A stretch of DNA of 40,886 nt. Source: an uncultured Coprococcus sp. GTDB lineage: Bacteria > Bacillota > Clostridia > Lachnospirales > Lachnospiraceae. A program made the position numbers and the translations under genes. The stretch lies in NCBI GenBank assembly GCA_947632705.1, contig CANRQE010000019.1, positions 1 through 40,886 of the forward strand. Direction: 5' to 3'. A model generated the notes under the pieces. The model saw only the letters and a list, made by a program, of their open reading frames with translations, was not told the origin of the DNA and searched no databases. Positions 22,804-30,466 of the stretch are shown piece after piece (position 1 is the stretch's first letter; each line of letters begins with the position of its first letter).

Positions 22804-24072
22804 TCAGAAATTCCAGTGGATTTTAACCGGAACCGTATGTGTGCCGGGAATCCGTCTGCCGACGGAAATATAGTCAATCAGCGTTTCAACCAGATCCCGG
22901 TTAAGTGAAACCGGATGTATATCGGTTTTGTCCGGATATTTATCTGACAGGTGCGCCAGTTCTGCCAATACAGTCTGTTCCAGTCTGTCAGCCGATATAA
23001 AGGAACCGGTACAGGCCGTTTTCAGGATATGATGTGTCGGACACTGCAGATAATATGTGCCCCGCGTTTTGGTGGAGCGCAGGGTATAGCCGCAGTATGC
23101 ACATCTGGCCTTCCCTGCAAATATGCCGGCCGGTCCGGAAGAGAAGGGCTTTGTACGTTCTTTTAAAAGTGCCTGCACGGTATTCCACAGTTCCTGACTG
23201 ATAATCGGTTCATGTGTATTTTCCACCCGGTACCATTCACTTTTGGGGCGGGGCCTGTTCTGCTTGGTTTTATATGAGATACTTCCGTATCTGCCCTGTA
23301 CCATATTTCCAATATAGATTTCATTTTGCAGCATATTTGCAATGGCAGCATATTTCCAGAGGGTGCTGTTTCCGGTTTTCGGCTGCATATAACGCATACC
23401 GTGTAATCGCTTATATTCCGTAGGATTCGGGATGCCGCGCTCATTCAGTGTCCGGGCAATGGCTGTTTTACCGTATCCTTGGGCGAACAGAGAAAAGACC
23501 TCACGGACGACGGCGGCAGCCTCCTGATCAATGATCAGATGCCCTTTTTCTTCAGGGTCTTTTTGATAACCGTACAGGGCAAACGCACCGATATGCTTTC
23601 CTTGCTTTCGTTTGTCCGTCAGTACACTTTTAATGTTGTCGGACAGATCCTCCAGATACCATTCATTGACGAGGCCGTTGATCTGTCTGGCCTTTTTGTT
23701 CCCTTTATTTGCGGTATCGGCATGATCCACAACACTTACAAACCGGATTCCCCATAGAGGGAATAATCCGTGAATGTATTTTTCCACAAGCTCCAGTTCG
23801 CGCGTAAAGCGGGATTGGGTCTTGCATAATATAATATCGAATTTTTGTTCCTTTGCATCTGCAAGCAGACGCTTAAAAGCAGGTCTGTTTCTGTCTGCCC
23901 CGGCGTAATCCTCGTCACAGTATATTCCGGTGACTGTCCAGTCCTGCTCGCCGGCAAAATGCAGCAGCATGGATTTTTGATTTTGTATGCTCTCACTGTC
24001 GTCCGTTTCCAACTGTTTGTTTCTGTCTTCTTCGGATAAACGGCAGTAAATAGCAGCTCTTATGTCACTCAA
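22804..24072 (-). CDS. Large serine recombinase of the cotJC element
   Basis: The 422-residue recombinase opens AAIYCRLSEED with the nucleophile serine S13. It has the resolvase catalytic domain (IYCDEDYAGADRNRPAFKRL, then LCKTQSRFTRELELVEKYI). The recombinase domain follows (PFSSGPAGIFAGKARCAYCG), with a zinc ribbon using CAYC and later CPTHH/AC cysteines. It is somewhat shorter than SpoIVCA or phage integrases because the last coiled-coil part is small. TTG 24072 is the only reasonable start; AGGCGGTG precedes it. The stop lies 21 bases from the left core, as expected for the enzyme that acts on these sites. A sporulation-type promoter could not be recognised with confidence. Confidence 0.95.
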   Translation of the reverse strand: MSDIRAAIYCRLSEEDRNKQLETDDSESIQNQKSMLLHFAGEQDWTVTGIYCDEDYAGADRNRPAFKRLLADAKEQKFDIILCKTQSRFTRELELVEKYIHGLFPLWGIRFVSVVDHADTANKGNKKARQINGLVNEWYLEDLSDNIKSVLTDKRKQGKHIGAFALYGYQKDPEEKGHLIIDQEAAAVVREVFSLFAQGYGKTAIARTLNERGIPNPTEYKRLHGMRYMQPKTGNSTLWKYAAIANMLQNEIYIGNMVQGRYGSISYKTKQNRPRPKSEWYRVENTHEPIISQELWNTVQALLKERTKPFSSGPAGIFAGKARCAYCGYTLRSTKTRGTYYLQCPTHHILKTACTGSFISADRLEQTVLAELAHLSDKYPDKTDIHPVSLNRDLVETLIDYISVGRRIPGTHTVPVKIHWNF

Positions 24073-24212
24073 AAAAAAACACCGCCTTTTCTTTTATACG
24101 AGAAGCATATGTGCCCATGCTTGTACCGTATGCAAAGAGATCCGTGTGCGGGTGACCGTATCGCTTTGGTGTGCTGCCTTTCATAGGAACATCAAGGAAA
24201 TAAAATTTGATG

Positions 24213-24241
24213 TTGAAACTTGTAGCAATAAAGTATATAAC
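24213..24241 (+). promoter_or_regulatory. Promoter of the element's transporter gene
   Basis: TTGAAA (24213-24218) and TATAAC (24236-24241) are spaced 17. A vegetative-type promoter inside the element means the cargo is expressed before excision. Confidence 0.6.
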
Positions 24242-24317
24242 AGTTCTGTTTGAAGTGAATTACGGCTGTAAAAGCCTGTATTTATGTAAAAAAATAAGAA
24301 AGTATAGGTGTATGATT

Positions 24318-25697
24318 ATGGAAGAAAAAGAAAAGAAGGGCTGGCGCTCTAACAAATGGATTCGCGCTGCGATTCCGGCATTGTTGTTACACTGCAGTAT
24401 CGGTACGGTTTACTGCTGGTCAATTTTCAGTCAGGAAATTGCCGATTATATTGGTTTTTCAAAGGGCGCAACGGAATGGGCATTCAGTTTTGCCATCTTT
24501 TTCCTCGGTATGTCTGCAGCTTTTTTGGGAAATGTTGTAGAAAAGGATATACATAAATCCTCTCTGATTGCTGCCATCTGTTTTGCGCTTGGTATGGCAG
24601 GAACCGGATTCTTCATCTATTATGGCGGAGCTCACAGGGGAAGTCTGGTATCTTTGATTGGAATCTATATCAGCTATGGATTTATTATGGGTATCGGTCT
24701 TGGTACAGGATATCTTTCACCGGTTAAGACACTGATGCTCTGGTTTCAGGACCGGAAAGGTCTTGCAACCGGTCTGGCGGTTGCAGGCTTTGGCGCTGCA
24801 AAGGCAATCGCAAGCCCGATCATGCAGTCTATGCTGAACGGACTGGGCAAGGGCGGTATTTATAAGATGTTCTGGATCCTTGCCTGTGTATATTTTGTCA
24901 TGATGTTCGCAGGACATCTGCTGTTAAAGAAGCCGGATGGCTGGCATGAGCCGCAGAAGCAGGAAAAGGGACAGGGAATGCTTGCAGTCATCAAGACCAA
25001 ACCGATTGCCAATTATATTGGAATCTGGCTGATGTTCTATATCAATATTACCTGTGGTCTGGCATTGATTTCACAGGAAAAAATGATCGTAAAATGTATC
25101 GGCCTTGCAAGCTTTGTCGGGATTCTCTCTACGGTATCAGCGATCTTTAATGCAGGCGGTCGTCTTGGATTCTCCGCATGGGCGGATACCATGAAGGACA
25201 GAAATACCATTTATAAGCTGATTTTTATACTTTCGATTGTGTTTACAGGACTGGTTATTGTAACCAAGGGTATTGAAAATGGTGAAAAGACTGCGATTCT
25301 TGCCGTTCTTGTTATGGCATTGATCTTTATTGTAAATGCAGGATACGGCGGCGGATTTTCCAATGTGCCGACCCTCTTATCCGATCATTACGGCATGGGT
25401 AATATCAGTGCCATTCATGGCCTTACCTTGTCTGCATGGGCGTTCGCAGGACTGACAGGTAATCAGATGGCAACCTGGATTGTAAATCATTTCGGGAAGG
25501 TTGAGACGATAACCCATAAATTAAGTGATGGAACGTCAGAGCTGATTGAAGTGAATCCGACAGGTTACCAGCATGTGTTATATGCAACGATTGTCCTGTA
25601 TATCATTGCGCTGATTATTTCTCTGGTGCTGGTACGGCCGACGGATAAAGCGATAGAAGCCAAAAAAGCAAAAAAAGAAGCAAAGGCGAATGCCTGA
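24318..25697 (+). CDS. OFA-family major facilitator transporter
   Basis: The 459-residue protein has about twelve membrane segments. It matches oxalate/formate-antiporter-type (OFA) MFS proteins: AALLLHCSIGTVYCWSIFSQ-like first helix, GATEWAFSFAIFFLGMSAAF, GIGLGTGYLSPVKTLMLWFQ, DRKGLATGLAVAGFGAAKAI and the late YGGGFSNVPTLLSDHYGM. The substrate is an organic anion by family, not otherwise defined. A longer frame opens at 24207, but AGGTG at 24306 is spaced seven from ATG 24318. It has its own promoter and terminator and lies wholly inside the cotJC element, so it is cargo. Its codon use looks like its neighbours, not foreign. Confidence 0.9.
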   Translation: MEEKEKKGWRSNKWIRAAIPALLLHCSIGTVYCWSIFSQEIADYIGFSKGATEWAFSFAIFFLGMSAAFLGNVVEKDIHKSSLIAAICFALGMAGTGFFIYYGGAHRGSLVSLIGIYISYGFIMGIGLGTGYLSPVKTLMLWFQDRKGLATGLAVAGFGAAKAIASPIMQSMLNGLGKGGIYKMFWILACVYFVMMFAGHLLLKKPDGWHEPQKQEKGQGMLAVIKTKPIANYIGIWLMFYINITCGLALISQEKMIVKCIGLASFVGILSTVSAIFNAGGRLGFSAWADTMKDRNTIYKLIFILSIVFTGLVIVTKGIENGEKTAILAVLVMALIFIVNAGYGGGFSNVPTLLSDHYGMGNISAIHGLTLSAWAFAGLTGNQMATWIVNHFGKVETITHKLSDGTSELIEVNPTGYQHVLYATIVLYIIALIISLVLVRPTDKAIEAKKAKKEAKANA

Positions 25698-25719
25698 GAT
25701 TCAAAGAACAATCAAGGAG

Positions 25720-25760
25720 ACAGATAGGAGCAGAAATGTTTCTATCTGTTTTTGTTTTTT
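25720..25760 (+). terminator. Terminator of the transporter gene, at the element's right edge
   Basis: ACAGATAG (25720-25727) pairs with CTATCTGT (25742-25749), followed by TTTTTGTTTTTT. On the minus strand the stop codon of the truncated cotJC reading lies inside it. Confidence 0.75.
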
Positions 25761-26179
25761 GTCATCGCAGCATCTGCTGCCATATCCTCAAACAGATCTG
25801 TGATAATATCACCCTTTACCTGAAATTCGCAGGCGTTAAACGGAACTCCGCCTGCAGCCTGTGGCCAGATACCCAGTGTATGATCTGTATAATATTTGTC
25901 AAATCCGGAAGCTTTGATCTCCTCCATGGATAAATTTGCAGTTAACTGATGGACGATGGTGGCAACAATCTCCAGATGCCCAAGTTCCTCGGTTCCGATG
26001 TCGGTCAGCACGGCCTGAACATTTTTGATCTTGGTGGAATAGCGCTGGGACAGGTAACGCATGGATGCTCCCATTTCACCATCCGGTCCGCCATACTGAC
26101 TGATGATATCCTGAGCCAGTTTGGCATTCGTTTCCTTGATATTTACCGGAAACTGCAATCTTTTTTCATATATAAACAT
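25742..26179 (-). CDS. cotJC: cotJC, 5' part (manganese-catalase-like coat protein, truncated by element)
   Basis: As it stands the frame makes 145 residues: MFIYEKRLQFPVNIKETNAK..., YLSQRYSTKIKNVQAVLTDI, GTEELGHLEIVATIVHQLTA, and DLFEDMAAD followed by eight element-encoded residues AAMTKNKN-R. The genuine part ends at 25775. It has the first EExxH metal motif but lacks the third glutamate and second histidine of manganese catalases; these come with the 3' part. ATG 26179 overlaps the cotJB stop by one base, so it is coupled to it. Joined to 22544-22777 the protein is 212 residues, normal for CotJC. It is a spore inner-coat protein with possible peroxide-removing activity. Confidence 0.93.
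   Translation of the reverse strand: MFIYEKRLQFPVNIKETNAKLAQDIISQYGGPDGEMGASMRYLSQRYSTKIKNVQAVLTDIGTEELGHLEIVATIVHQLTANLSMEEIKASGFDKYYTDHTLGIWPQAAGGVPFNACEFQVKGDIITDLFEDMAADAAMTKNKNR
25763..25780 (+). repeat. Right attachment site of the cotJC element
   Basis: The core TCTGCTGC (25773-25780) repeats the left end in the same orientation. The half-site CATCGCAGCA (25763-25772) lies just inside the element. Joined to the left inner half it would make a perfect 10-bp-arm palindrome around TC. Confidence 0.85.
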
Positions 26180-26442
26180 TAGCAATCACACTCCCTTTCC
26201 CATGGCCATGGTTTGTTAACCCAGTCAAAATAATTACAATCATTTACCTGATATCTGTTTAAAGGACCATATAAGGTTGTATAGTCCTTGACAGCCTGTG
26301 TGCGCATGCTCTTATAGTTTTCATAGCATGCAAGTCCCTGCTGGCATTTTGGATGGGTATCCAGATAGAGTGCAATGTCGTCCAGAGCAAAGGATACCTC
26401 TGTGATAAAATGCAATAGCTGTTGTTGATTCATTTTATTCAT
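26179..26442 (-). CDS. cotJB: Spore coat protein CotJB
   Basis: The 87-residue protein contains the CotJB pattern: LLHFITEVSFALDDIALYLD, THPKCQQGLACYENYKSMR and YGPLNRYQVNDCNYFDWVNK, ending WPWERECDC. AAGGGGGT at spacing seven fixes the ATG. It lies between cotJA and cotJC in the usual order, six bases after cotJA. It is required with CotJA and CotJC for the inner coat in Bacillus. Confidence 0.95.
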   Translation of the reverse strand: MNKMNQQQLLHFITEVSFALDDIALYLDTHPKCQQGLACYENYKSMRTQAVKDYTTLYGPLNRYQVNDCNYFDWVNKPWPWERECDC

Positions 26443-26447
26443 AGCAA

Positions 26448-26720
26448 TTACCCCCTTACTCCGCAGAAGATCAGATTTAATTCAGGGAACATGGTTCCTT
26501 CCATCAGGCCCTTATGGGCATCATAGAGCTCGCCGAATTCCTGAAAAGGTACATAAGCCATACCGATCGGCATTTGTATGGTATCAGTATTTTTTTCACA
26601 TTGTGATATATTGCATGAGCAATCTTTATTTGGATAGTTATTTGAATATCTTAGCTGTGTATGCTGTGGAGAGCCGTTTCTGGCATATCCGTTGCGGTTA
26701 TATGGTCTATACTGTTCCAA
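26448..26720 (-). CDS. cotJA: Spore coat associated protein CotJA
   Basis: The 90-residue protein has a polar, asparagine- and tyrosine-rich N-terminus. Its conserved CotJA core is MPIGMAYVPFQEFGELYDAH, then KGLMEGTMFPELN. AAGGAGGT precedes the ATG. It is the first gene of cotJABC, which in Bacillus is sigma-E dependent. The promoter on the minus strand (around 26760-26785, CATAGTCT) fits the sigma-E -10 only partly. Divergent from spmAB. Confidence 0.93.
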   Translation of the reverse strand: MEQYRPYNRNGYARNGSPQHTQLRYSNNYPNKDCSCNISQCEKNTDTIQMPIGMAYVPFQEFGELYDAHKGLMEGTMFPELNLIFCGVRG

Positions 26721-26815
26721 AAGAAAACCTCCTTAAAACATTGCGTTTTACCTTGTTTCTATATAGACTATGAAAAAAACAAAGAAAGGTTCGTTGCAAA
26801 AGCACGGGGGATTGT

Positions 26816-26843
26816 AATTTTTTATCTGAAAGAATCATATAAT
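26816..26843 (+). promoter_or_regulatory. Possible sigma-E-type promoter of spmAB
   Basis: CATATAAT (26836-26843) is close to the sigma-E -10 consensus CATACAAT. AATTTT (26816-26821) lies 14 bases upstream, the expected sigma-E spacing. spmAB is sigma-E dependent in Bacillus. Confidence 0.45.
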
Positions 26844-26893
26844 GCAAGGACAGAGTGATTGGTTTATTGGCCGAAAGGACAGGAAACTCGTTT

Positions 26894-27478
26894 ATGATTA
26901 ATCTGATATGGGCTTTGATGATTGTCATCGGTGTTGTAGTTGCAATCCTGACCGGGAATATTGATTCTGTGAATACGGGTGTTCTTGAGGGGGCAGAGGA
27001 TGCAGTTTCTCTGTGTATTACGATGTTTGGGGTAGTCGGGATGTGGAGCGGCATTATGCGGATTGCCGAGAAATCGGGACTGATGGATAAATGGACCGGA
27101 ATGCTTGCCCCTGTTATGAAATTCCTGTTTCCCGGAATGTCAGCAAAAAGCAGAGCTTATAAATATATTTGTACCAACATTATTGCAAATGTTGTAGGAC
27201 TTGGCTGGGCGGCAACGCCTCCGGCTCTGCAGGCTATGGCGGAGCTTGCAAAAGAAAACGGACACTCCAAAATTGCAAGCAGGGATATGTGTACCTTTCT
27301 GATCCTGAATATTTCTTCCCTGCAGTTAATACCGGTCAGTATCATAGCCTACAGGGCAAAATATGGCGCAGCCAATCCTGCGATGATCATTCTGCCCGGC
27401 CTGATTGCAACGGCCTGTTCCACTGTAGTGGCAGTGCTCCTTTGTTACCTGATTAACAAGCATGCCAAAGATGAATGA
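26894..27478 (+). CDS. spmA: Spore maturation protein A
   Basis: This membrane protein of about 194 residues has the nucleoside-recognition (Gate) fold: GAEDAVSLCITMFGVVGMWS, GMLAPVMKFLFPGM, NIIANVVGLGWAATPPALQA and FLILNISSLQLIPVSIIAYR. With SpmB it is needed for full dehydration of the spore core. The frame opens at 26855; AGGA at 26881 spaced nine from ATG 26894 gives the likely start (MINLIWALMIVIG). spmB follows, with a 22-base gap. Confidence 0.94.
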   Translation: MINLIWALMIVIGVVVAILTGNIDSVNTGVLEGAEDAVSLCITMFGVVGMWSGIMRIAEKSGLMDKWTGMLAPVMKFLFPGMSAKSRAYKYICTNIIANVVGLGWAATPPALQAMAELAKENGHSKIASRDMCTFLILNISSLQLIPVSIIAYRAKYGAANPAMIILPGLIATACSTVVAVLLCYLINKHAKDE

Positions 27479-27500
27479 AATCTTACCGGAGGCGGTTAAA

Positions 27501-28031
27501 ATGGAAACCCTATCTTCGTTGTCAGGGTATATCATCCCCGTTATCATTATGGCAGTGGTATTATACGGACTGATAAAAAAAGTCGATGTTTATGAAGAGT
27601 TTATAGACGGAGCGTTCGATGGATTTAAGGTGGTGGTAAAAGTGGCGCCTACCCTGATCGGATTGTTCCTTGCTGTCAGAATTCTGAATGATTCCGGAGC
27701 ATTAAGGCTTCTTACCAGGGTATTTATGCCTGTAGCAAGACTGATTCATACGCCGGCGGATGTAATTCCCGTAGTAATCACCAAGCTGTTTTCATCCGGC
27801 TCTGCCACCAGTCTGATGTTAAATCTGTTTGACCTTTATGGCCCGGATTCTTTAGAAGGACTGACTGCTGCCATCTCTTTGAGCAGTACGGAATCCCTGT
27901 TCTATACCGCGTCGGTATTTCTGATGGCAGCAGGAGTAAAAAAGTCCCGATATGTCATTCCCTGTGCGTTACTGTCCACACTGGCAGGAGTGATCGCAAG
28001 TATTATGATTGCAAATTTCCTGTGTCGGTGA
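27501..28031 (+). CDS. spmB: Spore maturation protein B
   Basis: The 176-residue partner of SpmA also has the Gate fold: GYIIPVIIMAVVLYGLIKKV, VYEEFIDGAFDGFKVVVKVA, PTLIGLFLAVRILNDSGAL and FSSGSATSLMLNLFDLYGPD. GGAGG at 27488-27492 is spaced eight from ATG 27501, so the upstream ATG 27462 inside spmA is less likely. It ends 14 bases before the convergent tex gene, without a clear terminator between. Confidence 0.94.
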   Translation: METLSSLSGYIIPVIIMAVVLYGLIKKVDVYEEFIDGAFDGFKVVVKVAPTLIGLFLAVRILNDSGALRLLTRVFMPVARLIHTPADVIPVVITKLFSSGSATSLMLNLFDLYGPDSLEGLTAAISLSSTESLFYTASVFLMAAGVKKSRYVIPCALLSTLAGVIASIMIANFLCR

Positions 28032-28045
28032 TTGTATGCTCTGCG

Positions 28046-30190
28046 CTATATATTTTTCATGGTAAGCTGGATGCGTTTTTTCTTTAAATCCACGCTTAGC
28101 ACTTTTACCTGAACGATATCACCGACACTTACGACCTCCATAGGATGTCTGATGAAACGGTCAGACAGCTCGGAAATATGGACAAGGCCGTCCTGATGTA
28201 CGCCGATGTCTACGAAAGCGCCAAAATCAATGACATTTCTGACGGTACCCTTCAGGATCATCCCTTCCGTGAGATCCTTCATATCCAGAATATCACTGCG
28301 TAAAATCGGTTTCGGCATTTCATCACGCGGATCTCTGGCAGGCTTTTCCAATTCATTTAAAATATCTGTCAGTGTAATGGCGCCGGTATTCAGCTCTTTG
28401 GCCAGACTGTTGATATCGGATACGGCTTTGGAAATACCCTTCAGGCTGCCCGACATCAGATTTTCAATCTGATATCCCAGATGATGAATCAGTTCCTTGG
28501 CGATTTCATAGCTCTCCGGATGTACAGAGGTTGCGTCCAAAGGATTGCTGCCGCCTGTAATCCGCATGAATCCGGCGCATTGTTCGTAAGCTTTTGGTCC
28601 TAGCTTTGGTACTTTCAGCAAATCTTTGCGGCTTTTAAACGGACCGTTTGCTTCTCTGTATTCCACAATGTTTTTGGCAAGTGTTTTATTGATACCCGAA
28701 ATATGTTCCATCAAAGGAGCTGAAGCAGTATTCAGATCGACGCCCACCTTATTGACGGAATCCTCCACTACCGCATCCAGTGCCTCTGACAGTTTTTTCT
28801 GATTCATATCGTGCTGGTATTGCCCGACTCCGATAGCCTTCGGGTCGATCTTTACAAGCTCCGCAAGCGGATCCTGTAATCGCCTGGCGATAGAAGCTGC
28901 GCTTCGCTGCCCTACGTCAAAGTTCGGAAATTCCTCTGCAGCAAGTTTACTTGCAGAATAGACGGAGGCCCCGGCTTCACTGACGATTACATATTGCACA
29001 GGGGTATCGAGCTCTTTGATCAGGTCTGCGATAATCAGTTCGGATTCTTTGGATGCAGTGCCGTTTCCGACTGATATCAGCGAAATACGGTATTTTTTAA
29101 TCAGCTGCTTCAGAATTCTTTTGGATTCCTCTACTTTGTTTTGTGGTGCCGTCGGATAGATGACAACGGTATCAAGCACTTTTCCGGTAGCATCAACGAC
29201 AGCCAGCTTACAGCCGGTTCGGAATGCAGGGTCCCATCCGAGCACTACCTGTCCGGGAACAGGAGGCTGCATCAGAAGCTGTTCCAGATTCTTTCCAAAT
29301 ACTTTGATGGCGCCGTTTTCCGCCGCTTCCGTCAGACTGTTTCTGATTTCCCGCTCTATGGCAGGCGCAATCAGCCGCTCATAGCTGTCGGAAATAACGG
29401 TTTTCAGAATATCCGTAGTGTGCGGATTCTCCCGAATGATGATTGCATGCTCCAGATAGCGGAGGATTTCATCTACCGGGGCATCAATTTTGACGGTGAG
29501 AAATTTTTCTTTTTCGCCCCGGTTGACCGCAAGCGTGCGATAACCGGCCATTTTGGTTACCGGCATTTGAAAATCATAATACATTTCGTATACGGATTCC
29601 GCATCCGGATTTTTGGCACGGGAGAGCAGATTTCCTTTCTTCCTTGTAAGTTCCCGGATTTTCATGCGGTAGTCTGCTTCATTGGCAATGTTTTCTGCCA
29701 GAATATCCATGGCTCCGGCTATGGCATCTTCAACGGATGTGACCTCTTTTTCTTCAGACAGATAGGTTTTTGCTTCTGTCGAAACCGGAGTATCGGTCAT
29801 TTGAAGGAAAATTATGTTAGCGAGACCTTCCAGTCCCTTATCCTTTGCAATGGTTGCCCTTGTTTTTCTTTTAGGTCTGTACGGAAGGTACAGATCATCC
29901 ACAACAACCATGGTTTCTGCGGCGTCAATCTGTTGTTTTAAAGCCTCTGTCAGCTTTCCCTGTTCTTCTATGCTTGCAAGCACCTGCGCCTTTTTTTCTT
30001 CCAGATTTCTTAGATAAGTAAGTCTTTCATTTAAAGTCCGGAGCTGTTCGTCGTTCAATGCTCCGGTGGCCTCTTTTCTGTATCTTGCAATAAAAGGAAT
30101 GGTGTTTCCTTCATCAATTAATCTGATGGCGGCTTCTGTCTGTCCCTTTCTGCAGTTTAATTCTTCGGTTATTTTTTGTGCAATATCCAT
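28046..30190 (-). CDS. tex: Tex-family transcription accessory/RNA-binding protein
   Basis: The 714-residue protein has the full Tex order. The N-terminal helical part is IPFIARYRKEATGALNDEQL. A YqgF/RNase-H-like domain covers roughly residues 320-445 (VLGWDPAFRTGCKLAVVDAT). Two helix-hairpin-helix units follow near 490-560 (LAKNIVEYREANGPFKSRKD). A C-terminal S1 domain lies near 645-714 (GMILKGTVRNVIDFGAFVDI). Tex binds nucleic acid and is linked to transcription and stress tolerance. AAGGAGAA precedes the ATG; it has its own promoter. Confidence 0.97.
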   Translation of the reverse strand: MDIAQKITEELNCRKGQTEAAIRLIDEGNTIPFIARYRKEATGALNDEQLRTLNERLTYLRNLEEKKAQVLASIEEQGKLTEALKQQIDAAETMVVVDDLYLPYRPKRKTRATIAKDKGLEGLANIIFLQMTDTPVSTEAKTYLSEEKEVTSVEDAIAGAMDILAENIANEADYRMKIRELTRKKGNLLSRAKNPDAESVYEMYYDFQMPVTKMAGYRTLAVNRGEKEKFLTVKIDAPVDEILRYLEHAIIIRENPHTTDILKTVISDSYERLIAPAIEREIRNSLTEAAENGAIKVFGKNLEQLLMQPPVPGQVVLGWDPAFRTGCKLAVVDATGKVLDTVVIYPTAPQNKVEESKRILKQLIKKYRISLISVGNGTASKESELIIADLIKELDTPVQYVIVSEAGASVYSASKLAAEEFPNFDVGQRSAASIARRLQDPLAELVKIDPKAIGVGQYQHDMNQKKLSEALDAVVEDSVNKVGVDLNTASAPLMEHISGINKTLAKNIVEYREANGPFKSRKDLLKVPKLGPKAYEQCAGFMRITGGSNPLDATSVHPESYEIAKELIHHLGYQIENLMSGSLKGISKAVSDINSLAKELNTGAITLTDILNELEKPARDPRDEMPKPILRSDILDMKDLTEGMILKGTVRNVIDFGAFVDIGVHQDGLVHISELSDRFIRHPMEVVSVGDIVQVKVLSVDLKKKRIQLTMKNI

Positions 30191-30268
30191 GTGCCGGTGA
30201 TTCTCCTTTTGTTTCCTGTTATCCCTTTTTGTCGCTTTTTATCACTTTAAGCAGCGGCTGCCTGCATA

Positions 30269-30297
30269 AGTATATAAAAAACGGTAAAAATATTCAA
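30269..30297 (-). promoter_or_regulatory. tex promoter
   Basis: On the minus strand TTGAAT (30292-30297) and TATACT (30269-30274) are spaced 17. Confidence 0.75.
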
Positions 30298-30466
30298 GTA
30301 AACAAAAAAGAAAAGAAGAAAAGCTATGGCGTGATCGGACATACTGTGTTATACTCCGAAGTGTGGCGGTATAGTTTTTTGTAATATCCGGATAATTTTA
30401 CATATGCGTCAGACAAGTATGTAAACTGGCAGCAGGAAAAATCTGTCAGGTGAAAGGAATCATAGC

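Larger units (their letters stand above)
22776..25772. mobile_element. 2,997-bp skin-like intervening element in cotJC
   Basis: The element splits cotJC between the codons for its AA-E junction. It contains a serine recombinase gene 20 bases inside the left end and an OFA-type transporter gene near the right end, in opposite orientations. Recombination at the two directly repeated cores would release a 2,997-bp circle and leave an intact 212-codon cotJC. Known developmental elements (skin in sigK, vfbin in spoVFB) have this design: a large serine recombinase at one edge and a precise in-frame scar. Excision in the mother cell need not be reversible because that cell dies. Timing and excision here are inferred; the site geometry is seen directly. 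Confidence 0.9.

Noticed and set aside
22804..24072. The recombinase as part of an integrative conjugative element or a group II type transposon
   Set aside because: The two sites bound only 2,997 bp with one other gene; no relaxase, coupling protein or excisionase is present.
24207..24317. A longer start for the transporter at 24207
   Set aside because: It would lie upstream of the -35/-10 pair at 24213-24241, and ATG 24318 has the ribosome site.
25742..26179. cotJC as a simple pseudogene cut short by a transposon
   Set aside because: The missing 3' half is intact 3.0 kb away, in frame, with matching att cores and a recombinase at the edge. A dead gene would not keep this.
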